Below, piece after piece: positions 25,901 through 34,028 of a DNA stretch of 64,000 bases. This stretch comes from Pseudoalteromonas shioyasakiensis (GTDB lineage: Bacteria > Pseudomonadota > Gammaproteobacteria > Enterobacterales > Alteromonadaceae). Numbering within the stretch: position 1 is the stretch's first letter; every line of letters starts with the position of its first letter. The DNA lies in the NCBI RefSeq assembly GCF_019134595.1, contig NZ_CP077770.1:2352501-2416500 (forward strand). The letters are read 5' to 3'. The position numbers and the translations under genes are program-made. The notes below the pieces were generated by a model, which made no database searches, was not told the origin of the DNA, and saw only the letters and a program-made list of their open reading frames with translations.

Positions 25901-26863
25901 GAGCGGTAAAACATCAGTGCCTTTGAGGTTTCGCTTTGATAACGCATCAGCGGTATCGCGAATTTCTCGTTCACCGTTCATAAAAATCAGAATATCGCCG
26001 GGGCCTTCATCGCAAAGCTCATCAACGGCATCAAATATCCCCTGCAATTGGTCACCATCCGCTTCCATCTCGTCTTTGTTGATTTCAGTGGTTGGTCTAT
26101 ATCGAAGCTCTACTGGGAAAGTTCGACCGGATACTTCGATGATGGGTGCATCATCAAAATGTTTAGAAAAACGCTCTGGGTCAATCGTCGCTGAGGTAAT
26201 AATAACTTTTAAGTCAGGACGTTTTGGCAGTAAATTTTTTAAATAGCCTAAGATGAAATCGATATTCAGGCTACGTTCGTGGGCTTCATCGATGATGATA
26301 GTATCGTACTGATTTAGGTATCTGTCTTGTTGAATTTCAGCCAGCAGAATACCGTCTGTCATCAATTTAATGTAGCTATTGTCAGAAACTTGATCACTAA
26401 AGCGAATTTTAAAACCCACTTGTTGACCTAGCTCGCATTGCATTTCTTCTGCAATACGATTCGCGACACTTCGAGCCGCGAGTCGACGAGGCTGGGTGTG
26501 GCCAATGTATCCATCAACACCGCGGCCAAGCTCTAAACACATTTTAGGGATCTGCGTCGTTTTACCAGAGCCAGTTTCACCGGCGATGATCACCACTTGG
26601 TTATTGGCAATCGCCTGTTTAATGTCATCTTTCTTTTGGCTAACAGGAAGTTGCTCTGGGTAGGTCACTTTAGGCAATGCAGCCAAACGTTGCTCGCGCA
26701 ATTGCTGCGAACGACTAATATCTTCTGCGATTTTTTGCGCTATGTTTGCTTGCTTAGTCTCATCGTTGATTTTTTTAATGCCATGAAGGCGTTTTTTGAA
26801 GATGAATTGATCTTTGCGTAAACACGTTTTTAATTCGCCGAACAGCGGACCTAGGTTAACCAC
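22973..26863 (-). CDS. hrpA: ATP-dependent RNA helicase HrpA (DEAH box)
   Basis: A 1296-residue DEAH-box helicase, nearly the same length as E. coli HrpA (1300). Motifs in order: Walker A GETGSGKT (95-102), DEAH (192-195), SAT, the second RecA domain with the QRKGRCGR arginine-finger motif VI, winged-helix/ratchet and OB-fold regions, and the long HrpA-specific C-terminus. E. coli HrpA acts in fimbrial mRNA processing and in rescuing stalled ribosomes; that role is assumed by homology. First gene of an apparent hrpA-REC-PilZ operon. A large hairpin repeat lies upstream. Confidence 0.97.
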   Translation of the reverse strand: MVNLGPLFGELKTCLRKDQFIFKKRLHGIKKINDETKQANIAQKIAEDISRSQQLREQRLAALPKVTYPEQLPVSQKKDDIKQAIANNQVVIIAGETGSGKTTQIPKMCLELGRGVDGYIGHTQPRRLAARSVANRIAEEMQCELGQQVGFKIRFSDQVSDNSYIKLMTDGILLAEIQQDRYLNQYDTIIIDEAHERSLNIDFILGYLKNLLPKRPDLKVIITSATIDPERFSKHFDDAPIIEVSGRTFPVELRYRPTTEINKDEMEADGDQLQGIFDAVDELCDEGPGDILIFMNGEREIRDTADALSKRNLKGTDVLPLYSRLSNAEQNRIFAPHSRRHIILATNVAETSLTVPGIRYVIDPGTARISRYSYRTKVQRLPIEPISQASANQRKGRCGRIEAGICIRLYSEEDFNSRPEFTDPEILRTNLASVILQMLGLGLGDMQQFPFVQAPDSRNINDGLTLLEELEAIKPAKRHKKTELTKSGRSLSRLPVDPRLAKMVLTADGLGALREVIIIVAALSIQDPRERPQEKRGAADEKHGRFDDPDSDFIAFLNLWNYLEEQQSELSNSQFRKLCQKDFLAYMRIREWQDIVYQLSTVCNEMGMKATTNVADSERIHQSLLSGMLSHIGFKDEKQIYKGARNSQFHIFPGSGLFKKSPKWIMSAELVETSKLYARINARIDLKWVEGFAQHLVKRSYSEPHWEKKPGAVIAFEQQTLYGLLIVNKRRCVYSNIDPKVSRELFIRTALVEQELGQNEGFLQYNQELIEDIQVLENKSRRRDILVDEQTLFEFYDKKIPQDVNNRAAFNKWWKGQKQKDKRFLHMSREELMQHGADHVTEFDYPDTWQQENLLLPLAYHFDPGQAVDGVAVQIPVALLNQVQETGFDWHIPAFRHELICALIKSLPKTIRRNFVPAPNYADAVLAAIEPMQGNLIDAISTRLLRMTGVRVEPDAWDLSTLAPHLRLQFEVRDEHDKLLARGLNLSKLKAQLQGKVTDTLSKVADKGIEKADLTEWSFGELPSSYVKKQGQYEIKAFPALVDKKDSAAVELFDNEHKAQQAHQQGLRRLVLLNVPSPIKYLQQNLPNKSKLGLYFNPFGKVNDLIDDCIAAAVDSLLIKYGNIRTADAFEKAKEQIRGELGDTVVEIATQVEQVLSIAHGLNKRMKGRVDLTMITAHGDIKSQLQSLVFKGFVSQHGAAKMTDLIRYLKAIERRLEKLPVDPNRDRLCVLELEKVAEQYQKLANKIPKGMPTPEEISAIFWMQQELRVSLFAQTLGTPYPVSAKRVLNAIKECEL

Positions 26864-26949
26864 CCGATACCCTTATATTTCTTAACCAATAGACTGATAT
26901 TGTATCAAATAATCTATCAGGTGGTCATGGCTTTATTTATGCCAATTCG

Positions 26950-27081
26950 CTTAATTAAGTGAACAGTTTTGAGGCAATAAAATCTCGTTGCTAACAAGGC
27001 AAAAATTTCGTTATTTAGTTGTTCTAAATGAGAGATTTTTAACGCAGTTAGCGACAGATTTAATCCCTCAAAATGATTAAG
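26950..27081. repeat. Long imperfect hairpin element between ppi and hrpA
   Basis: About 130 bp that folds on itself almost end to end. Outer arms CTTAAT/ATTAAG; main arms 26967-26995 and 27047-27073 (TTTTGAGG...GCTAAC against GTTAGC...CCTCAAAA); inner arms 27001-27018 and 27024-27040 (AAAAAT..ATTTAG against CTAAAT..ATTTTT). The outer arm touches the stop codon of the cyclophilin gene. It resembles the dispersed intergenic palindromes or MITE-like elements of Alteromonadales; dispersal cannot be shown from one copy. Confidence 0.7.
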
Positions 27082-27967
27082 TATTATTGCGAGTTGGCAT
27101 AATCCGTTCAGTTGGAATTGGCATTGCACAAACATCGATGTGATCAGGGCTTTCGACAAACCACGCCTCCACTCGATTTTTACGCGCTTCGATGAGGTCT
27201 TTAAACGCATTTGAGTCTGTTTTCATCACCCGAAACTCACTATTATCAGTGTCTTTAATATCAGCTAAAACTTGCATATCTGTGATGGGATTAAATACCT
27301 GACCTTCAGTGGCTTTACGCTGCAATAGATTAAAATGCTCCATGCCTTCTAAAACACGACCAAACACGGTGATGTTACGATCTAAATAGCGCTGGCTATT
27401 GCCGATGGTGACATAAAATTCGGTACCACCGGAATTGATATCATTCCCGCGTGCCATGGCAAAAATTCCTGGGCAATGAACTTGCCATGTTTCGGTTTGG
27501 CTTTGGTTTTGTGCCACAGCAAAGCCATTTAAAAAGCCCGTTTTAGTGGCATAGCCATCAGGCCCTTTAAGCTCTGTAATCGTTAAAGGAGTCTCAGTGC
27601 TTAGATAAAACTCAGCAGGTAACCCTTTTTTGGCATTTTTAACGGGCTTACTTTCGCTGGCATCCCCGCCCTGCGCGACAAACCCTTCAACAAAACGATA
27701 CACACTGAGGCCTTGATAAAACCCTTCTTTGGCAAGCTGTCGCATGTTATTTGCATGAATGGGCGCTAGTTTATCGTTTAGTTCAATATAAGCAGCACCC
27801 GTAGGTAAGGTTAATTTAATGACGTTCTCGGCACTGACTGCTCGCCACTCACTGCTACTTGCGGTTTTAATGATTTCACCAGCAGAACGTTTTTGGCTTG
27901 TTTCTTTTGCAGCAATTGGTGCAGCTAATGCTACGCCAAAGCACAGAGTTAATAGACTTAATTTCAT
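27077..27967 (-). CDS. Periplasmic cyclophilin-type peptidyl-prolyl isomerase
   Basis: A 296-residue exported protein. Signal peptide MKLSLLTLCFGVALAAPIAAKE; the cyclophilin fold covers about 50-230 with the landmarks VEGFVAQGGD, FAMARGNDINSGGTEFYVTIG and ITVFGRVLEGME. Extra N- and C-terminal segments and an inserted loop make it longer than PpiA (190). It should catalyse prolyl cis-trans isomerisation in the periplasm, aiding folding of exported proteins. Its neighbour tamA-tamB, 91 bp upstream on the same strand, handles outer-membrane protein assembly, but a shared transcript is not certain. Confidence 0.92.
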   Translation of the reverse strand: MKLSLLTLCFGVALAAPIAAKETSQKRSAGEIIKTASSSEWRAVSAENVIKLTLPTGAAYIELNDKLAPIHANNMRQLAKEGFYQGLSVYRFVEGFVAQGGDASESKPVKNAKKGLPAEFYLSTETPLTITELKGPDGYATKTGFLNGFAVAQNQSQTETWQVHCPGIFAMARGNDINSGGTEFYVTIGNSQRYLDRNITVFGRVLEGMEHFNLLQRKATEGQVFNPITDMQVLADIKDTDNSEFRVMKTDSNAFKDLIEARKNRVEAWFVESPDHIDVCAMPIPTERIMPTRNNT

Positions 27968-28058
27968 TGTTATTATCTTTTAAGTAATTGACAATTCAGC
28001 CTATTAACTTATGCCCTAATAAGCAAGTAAAAGCGATGCTTGATCACAAGTACAGGTA

Positions 28059-31000
28059 TTAGTCCCAATCAAATTTATAAAGAATATCAACATTTTGATA
28101 AAGGCCGCTGGTGACCTCGATGTACAATTGCGACAACAATTGATAACGAACTGCCACTTCACTTAATGAATCAAAAATACCAACACTGTATTTTACTTGA
28201 ATACCCGGTGTAACGTAGCCAGATATTTCAACTTTAGTGTCATCCCCGCTGCCGCTTGAACTTAAGCTGACATCAGACAAACCAAAGCTTTCACCGATTT
28301 TAGATACCACACCTTCACTGCGATTTACACCTTGGGCAAGTAGTAATTGGGTGAGCATCGCATCGGTTGAACTATCTCCTTCATCAAGAGGTTGCCCGTT
28401 TAATAAATAAGCCAATGCTTGGGCTTGGTCCATCGCAGGCTCTGAGAATACTTTTAATGAAGGTTGTTCAACATTACCCGTTAACGTAATACCTGCAATC
28501 ACGCCATTAGATGTATTATCCGGATTACGAATTGCCTTAATGTTCAAGTACGGTTTATCAATAGAGCCACTAAAGCCCACCTGACCGGTGCGAATTTGCA
28601 AGTCTTGCCCAAAGGCACGATAGGTACCTTGAACAAGGTTCAATTCACCCGTTGCTATCATAGGTGTAACTTGGTCCATGCTGATGTTTATGTCGCCTTC
28701 AACTTTCGATTGTAAGCCAAACGAATCAACGCGCACATCATTCTCAACCAACACCTTTAGATTTATGGCATAGTCAAAAGGGACTTTTTCTGACTGTTGC
28801 TGCTCAATATCAACAATCACTTCATCATCGCTGACTTGCACAGCACCTTCTGGTAGCTCTTCAATGGCAATACGTCCCCATGGCACTACAACTTGGCCAT
28901 CAAGATTAAACGCATTATTTTTTAACGACATAGTTAAATCTGGCGACACTTTAAAGGTGACATCTTGCTGGGCACGCACAAAGAACTCTTTACCATTTAA
29001 CTTCACGTTAACGTCAGGTAAATCTTGCTGCCAATCAACACCGCCAGATAAATTAAGCGCGCCCCCTTCGGTATCTTTGAGCTCGCCAGTGAGCTTTGCA
29101 CTCTGGTTATTAAAGGCAATGTTCACATAAGAATTTTGCAGCGATACCGGCAAGGTTGCCCCTTCTAGATTGATTTTTTCGACATCAAAATCCCCATTAA
29201 GTAATGGCTCTTTTAAAGTACCTGCGATTGCTAACCGGCCTTTTATGTCGCCTGTTAATTGCTCAAGTGAAGCAATAAAGGGGCGTAGGTTTGTTAACTC
29301 AATTTTCTCAATAACCAAATCGCCCGCTAAGGTTTGTTGATTTTGAATATCATCAATGTGGAGCTCTGACGTCACTTTACCTAATACAGATGAATCAACT
29401 GTGGCATTAAGTTTACCCGTTTGCTCATCACTCATTGCCGAGATATCTAAAACCTCTATCGGTAATTTATAAACATTTGCGTCATCAATTAAAGATGCTT
29501 CAAGCTGCTGAGTTTTGATATTGGCACGAATGGTTTTTAGTGCACCATTATTCCAATTAGCAACAAACTCTCCGTTTGCATCGCCTGTTACTTTCAAGTT
29601 ATCGGGTAAGAAGTGTTTAAATTCAGCAATAGATAGCGCTGCAAGCTGTGCATTTAACTGGCCTAGTTGCTTAGTTTGCTGCAAGGTCTCAAAGCATAGT
29701 TTTGAGTTATCACTTTGCCAGCAGTGCGCGCCTACATTAAAGTCAAAGGTTTTGGTATTTAGTTGAATATTTACCGGTTTATTAGTGCCAAAGCGCACCT
29801 GATTATCGGTAACAAGAATTTGGCTCAGCGCACCTTGCCAGGTTTCTTTATTAAATTTACCGTCTACATCAAATGATGCCTTGCCTTGAGCTGCATCGAG
29901 TAAAAAAGTTAAATGGTGATCTGTTTTATCGCCACTGGCGTCTAACTCTATTTGATTAATTTTGTGTTCGCTAATAGATGCAGAATCAAGCACCAATGAC
30001 ACATCCGTTTGCCAGTCTGCAGCGTAATCAAATTGCCCTTTTAATGTTAAACCATCAACCTGAATATCTTGATAGCTCAATGTATTAAGAACTAGATTTA
30101 AATCAACCGTTGGCGCAAGACGCTCACCACGTAAGCTCAAATCTGCAAAGCCCTTGCCTTGCATAGGCAAGATATCTTGACCACTTGCATCTAAGCGCAA
30201 TTTACCGTCGACACGCCATACATCATCAACCTGTCCCGATAGCGCAATTTCATTTTTACCGCTTTTCACTTCAAGTTTTTTAAAACTCGCATGCAGGCTG
30301 CTATCAAGTTCAAAATCCGACAACAAGGTCACTGGCACTTCATTAACTGAACCATTTAATTGTGTGTTATCTAAGGCAAGCTGCCACTCACCTGCGCGTA
30401 AGTTAAATGAACCATTAAATTCACCAGATAAATCACTGCTTAGTGCATCCGTTAAGTATTGGGCTTTTAAGTGGCTTAAAACTCCTTCAAATTCGCTTTT
30501 TACCCCATTCGACCAATCAACTGATGCGTTAATGTCTGCTTTACTGTCATTTGCATTGAGGCTTAACTGTTCAAGTTTTGCGTTTGTTAAACTACCTTGT
30601 AATTGCGATTTCACAGTCATTGCAGGTAATGCGTCTAACTGCGTGACAAGGCTCAAATCGACAGCATAAGCATCGGCATGGCCTTTCGCTATTAAATCAA
30701 AGTCCGATAATTGCAGCTGTTGTGTATCTGTCGCTATTTGCCACTTTGCTATCTGGCCCATTAAATCAAATGGGTAATTTGTTTGTTGTAGGTTCACAGC
30801 CCCTTTTAACTCTGCTGGGTATGTTCCTTGCGTTACTAAATCTAACTTTAAATCCTCAAGCGGGCCTGAAAGCGATAACTTAGCTTGATGCTTAGTGCTT
30901 TTTACATACACTGCTCCCTCAATTGTATTTTCACCAGAAAGCTCTGCCATTAAATTAGAGTGCAATTGCCATTGCTGATAACTTGCAGCAAGCTTTTCAA

Positions 31001-31745
31001 GATTAATATCGCTCCCCTTTGCAGACGCAACTAATTCGATATTTTCTACAAGCTGAGCCTCTTCAGCACCATAAGGGGTAACGGCAACTTTACTGATTTG
31101 AAATTGCTTTAACTCAACATTAATCGGTAGTGTAATATCGAGTGATGGTAATGCTGGCAGCTCTGTTAATGGCGTTGATTTAGGCTGCTCTTTTGCTTCG
31201 TGCAGCATCACAACAACATCAGCAATGGTTAGTGTATCCACTGTAATATCCGATGCTTCGCCGCGACCACTTAAATTTAATTTGTTGACTGTTACATCGG
31301 CACTCGGATGCACAAGATTAAAGCGATTAATTGCAACACGCTTAACTGCAACTTTCATAGGTAAGCTGATTTGACCAGCTTGTTCAACTTCAGGCTCTGC
31401 TTCAGTGCTCTGCTCAGTTGATACAGCTTGGCTTTTAATGCTTAGATCAATCGACTGGGCGCTTAAATTATCCAAGCAAATACCATCACAACGCCACCAG
31501 AATAAATCAATTTTTAGCTGCTTTGCATCAAGCTTGATGCCTTGATTTTCAAAGTGAACATCAAACGCATCGTTATATAAAAAACGCCCAGATGGTAGGT
31601 TGATTTTTAAGCCATCAACTAACTTATTCGCTGTGTATGCAATAAAATGATTACCGGGTGCGGTGAATAGCAAGCAAAACACAATAACTAGCAAACTTGC
31701 CAACGTGATTGATAGAACCTTGGTTATCTTTTTTAACATCTTCAT
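28059..31745 (-). CDS. tamB: Translocation and assembly module protein TamB
   Basis: A 1228-residue AsmA-like/DUF490 protein bridging inner and outer membranes. One N-terminal membrane anchor (about 8-30) is followed by a very long, repetitive beta-strand stretch forming the lipid-groove taco, and by the conserved C-terminal DUF490 domain ending in LYKFDWD. It works with TamA and, like YhdP and YdbH, is implicated in phospholipid transport to the outer membrane. E. coli TamB is 1259 residues. The start codon shares one base with the tamA stop (TAATG), showing coupling. Confidence 0.94.
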   Translation of the reverse strand: MKMLKKITKVLSITLASLLVIVFCLLFTAPGNHFIAYTANKLVDGLKINLPSGRFLYNDAFDVHFENQGIKLDAKQLKIDLFWWRCDGICLDNLSAQSIDLSIKSQAVSTEQSTEAEPEVEQAGQISLPMKVAVKRVAINRFNLVHPSADVTVNKLNLSGRGEASDITVDTLTIADVVVMLHEAKEQPKSTPLTELPALPSLDITLPINVELKQFQISKVAVTPYGAEEAQLVENIELVASAKGSDINLEKLAASYQQWQLHSNLMAELSGENTIEGAVYVKSTKHQAKLSLSGPLEDLKLDLVTQGTYPAELKGAVNLQQTNYPFDLMGQIAKWQIATDTQQLQLSDFDLIAKGHADAYAVDLSLVTQLDALPAMTVKSQLQGSLTNAKLEQLSLNANDSKADINASVDWSNGVKSEFEGVLSHLKAQYLTDALSSDLSGEFNGSFNLRAGEWQLALDNTQLNGSVNEVPVTLLSDFELDSSLHASFKKLEVKSGKNEIALSGQVDDVWRVDGKLRLDASGQDILPMQGKGFADLSLRGERLAPTVDLNLVLNTLSYQDIQVDGLTLKGQFDYAADWQTDVSLVLDSASISEHKINQIELDASGDKTDHHLTFLLDAAQGKASFDVDGKFNKETWQGALSQILVTDNQVRFGTNKPVNIQLNTKTFDFNVGAHCWQSDNSKLCFETLQQTKQLGQLNAQLAALSIAEFKHFLPDNLKVTGDANGEFVANWNNGALKTIRANIKTQQLEASLIDDANVYKLPIEVLDISAMSDEQTGKLNATVDSSVLGKVTSELHIDDIQNQQTLAGDLVIEKIELTNLRPFIASLEQLTGDIKGRLAIAGTLKEPLLNGDFDVEKINLEGATLPVSLQNSYVNIAFNNQSAKLTGELKDTEGGALNLSGGVDWQQDLPDVNVKLNGKEFFVRAQQDVTFKVSPDLTMSLKNNAFNLDGQVVVPWGRIAIEELPEGAVQVSDDEVIVDIEQQQSEKVPFDYAINLKVLVENDVRVDSFGLQSKVEGDINISMDQVTPMIATGELNLVQGTYRAFGQDLQIRTGQVGFSGSIDKPYLNIKAIRNPDNTSNGVIAGITLTGNVEQPSLKVFSEPAMDQAQALAYLLNGQPLDEGDSSTDAMLTQLLLAQGVNRSEGVVSKIGESFGLSDVSLSSSGSGDDTKVEISGYVTPGIQVKYSVGIFDSLSEVAVRYQLLSQLYIEVTSGLYQNVDILYKFDWD

Positions 31746-33472
31746 TAGATTTCAGGCCCTATGGTAATACTTAATCGGGTACTTTTACTTTCTTTTGTTA
31801 AACCCCAAGCATGGTCGATACGCACCGGGCCAACCGGCGTTAAATACCGAAAACCAAAACCGGCACCGACTTCGACGCGATCACTAAAATCATTAGTCGC
31901 AGTACCACTATCGACAAATAAAGCTGCGCGCCAATGCTCAGCAAATTGATAGTTATATTCAACGGTGCCACTCATTAAATATTTACCACCAATTAAGCGC
32001 CCTTCATCATCTTCAGGCGAAATAGATTCATAGGCAAAACCACGCACGCTCTGATCACCACCGGCATAAAAACGCAGTGATAACGGCACATCATTTATAT
32101 TATCGACGAGCATGGCACCTAGGTTGGCTCTTAAGAAAAGCATATGGCGATCTGCAAAAGTAGTTAACCAGGCATTTTGCAGTTGTAAGCGCAAAATATT
32201 GGTTGAAGACATCATATCTTTTAAACCAAACTCTACTGACATCATCCATTGATAGCCTTCATAAGGCGTTGTACCCCCCTCGGTGTCTTTTTTGGCATAA
32301 CTAATACCAGGCATCAGCATTTTTGCGCTTTGTTCTTCATCCCCTATTCGATAGGTCTCGTAATCACGTCTTAAAAAAGCAGTACGTACCCAATCGTCAT
32401 CAGTGAGCCACTGCCGCTGAAGCTGCCCCGTGAATATACGGCTGTATAAATCATTGGTTAATTCATCTTCGAGTTTGTAACCTACAGAAAAGCGCCAAAG
32501 ATCATCATTAGGGTCGTCAACTGGTACCGTGTAGCCAAGTGAAATATCTTGCTGGCGCTCAGACACATTGAGGTTACTTTCTAAATAGTGGCCATCTTCG
32601 GTGATCCAAGGCTTCGTCCATTTAAAACGGACTTTTGGTCCAAGGTCAGTGCTATAACCGCCACCCACTTCATAACTATTGGCAGGCTTATGTAACACAT
32701 CAACATTCACAGGCACTTGGTTATTCTTACGTTTTGCAATATCTGCATACACACGAACACTGGCAAAGTAAGGGGTACTCGACAGTGCTAAGTTGTAATC
32801 AGAAATCTCGGTCGCTTTATAAGGCTGACCTTGTTTAAATTCAGCCAGCGAACGAATGTATTTTTCGGCTGGGGTCTCACTACCAATGGTGATGTCACCA
32901 AACTGATAACGGGGTCCAGTATCGACATTAAAAATGACTTTTGCGCTATTATTTTTTAGCGAAACTGCCAATTTATGCTCATGCCATTTTGCATCAAAAT
33001 AACCTAAGTCTAATAGTTGGCTTTCAATACGTTTTCTTGCGGCCTCATATTTACCGTGATTTAAAAAGTCACCTTGTTTGATTTTGATACTGTTAACGGC
33101 AGACATGAATTCAGCGTCATCTTTACCGTCGCCTGTGATAGTGACGTTTATATCTGCAATTCGGGTAACAGGACCACGTTCAACATCGACAATTAAAAGC
33201 TGTTGTGCATTATCGAAACTAATTTTGATTGTCGGCTTATAATAACCAAGCGCTTTTAAACTCATTTCAACCTGGCTTTTTGCGTGACGCCTTAACGCCT
33301 TGGAAGTTTTTTCATCGACCAGTTGCTTAATGTAAAGCTCTACGTTTTTTTCGAGCTCATCACTGATCCCTTGAATTTTATAATCTTTGATAACAGTTGA
33401 GGCGCTAATCGCGTGCTGGCTGTATGAAAAGCAGATAAGCAAAAAGACAAAAAAGAAATGCCGAGTATACAA
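31745..33472 (-). CDS. tamA: Translocation and assembly module outer-membrane protein TamA
   Basis: A 575-residue Omp85-family barrel (E. coli TamA 577). Signal peptide MYTRHFFFVFLLICFSYSQHAISA; three POTRA domains (about 28-260); a 16-strand barrel with the Omp85 features GGDQSVRGFAYESISP and PVGPVRIDHAWGL near the end. The start is TTG at 33472: no in-frame ATG gives a signal peptide, and AAGGA lies 6 nt upstream. Coupled to tamB by a TAATG overlap. Confidence 0.94.
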   Translation of the reverse strand: MYTRHFFFVFLLICFSYSQHAISASTVIKDYKIQGISDELEKNVELYIKQLVDEKTSKALRRHAKSQVEMSLKALGYYKPTIKISFDNAQQLLIVDVERGPVTRIADINVTITGDGKDDAEFMSAVNSIKIKQGDFLNHGKYEAARKRIESQLLDLGYFDAKWHEHKLAVSLKNNSAKVIFNVDTGPRYQFGDITIGSETPAEKYIRSLAEFKQGQPYKATEISDYNLALSSTPYFASVRVYADIAKRKNNQVPVNVDVLHKPANSYEVGGGYSTDLGPKVRFKWTKPWITEDGHYLESNLNVSERQQDISLGYTVPVDDPNDDLWRFSVGYKLEDELTNDLYSRIFTGQLQRQWLTDDDWVRTAFLRRDYETYRIGDEEQSAKMLMPGISYAKKDTEGGTTPYEGYQWMMSVEFGLKDMMSSTNILRLQLQNAWLTTFADRHMLFLRANLGAMLVDNINDVPLSLRFYAGGDQSVRGFAYESISPEDDEGRLIGGKYLMSGTVEYNYQFAEHWRAALFVDSGTATNDFSDRVEVGAGFGFRYLTPVGPVRIDHAWGLTKESKSTRLSITIGPEI

Positions 33473-33643
33473 AAAATATCCTTACTTTTTTGGAAGAGTC
33501 ACAATCAAAAATGAGTACAAAAAGATACTAGCACAGTGCCATAGCCACTGACATAATTGAAATGTTAAAATTAGTACGCGTTAAACACTTATTTTCGCTA
33601 CAATAGCGGATAATACCTAGATTTATAATGAATGAGCGACTAA

Positions 33644-33976
33644 ATGCACTTCCCTGATGACGAAAACGGTCAATTATTAGCTGAAATTGCTGACGCTGGT
33701 GTCGATTTAACCAGTATGCAAACTATCGATTTCTATATTCTTTTTGAACAAAAGCCTGAAGCAGAAAAATTTGCTGAAGCGATTACAAGTGATGAACTTG
33801 CCCCTTCAACAGAGTTAACTAAATGCCCAGATACAGGGGTGTGGGAAGTAATTACTCGTGTGAAGATGGTGCCTGATCACACCTTACTTAGCCAAACTGA
33901 ACAATACTTAGAAAGCATTGCTAATGGCCATAATGGTTATGGCGATGGCTGGGGGTTGATGGCTGAAGAAGAATAA
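33644..33976 (+). CDS. RraB-family protein (putative RNase E regulator)
   Basis: A 110-residue acidic protein resembling the RraB/PF06877 fold: an N-terminal helix after NGQLLAEIADAGVDL, a DFYILFEQKPEAEKFA strand-helix unit, the VWEVITRVKMVP strand with a conserved tryptophan, and a final GYGDGWGL motif. In E. coli, RraB binds RNase E and modulates its activity. This one is shorter than E. coli RraB and lacks the long acidic tail, so the exact role is uncertain. Stands alone and convergent with radD. Confidence 0.75.
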   Translation: MHFPDDENGQLLAEIADAGVDLTSMQTIDFYILFEQKPEAEKFAEAITSDELAPSTELTKCPDTGVWEVITRVKMVPDHTLLSQTEQYLESIANGHNGYGDGWGLMAEEE

Positions 33977-33991
33977 ACCATTCCCACAACA

Positions 33992-34028
33992 TCGTAAGGG
34001 GAATCAATTTAGTTGATTCGCCTTACGA
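33992..34028. terminator. Long hairpin between rraB-like gene and radD
   Basis: Stems TCGTAAGG/CCTTACGA and GAATCAA/TTGATTC with a short loop. It includes the final codons of radD. No T run of five or more on either side, so its terminator role is likely but not certain. Confidence 0.55.

Noticed and set aside
26917..27210. 97-codon minus-strand frame overlapping the cyclophilin 3' end
   Set aside because: It crosses the hairpin element and the end of a real gene in another frame; best seen as a shadow of the repeat.
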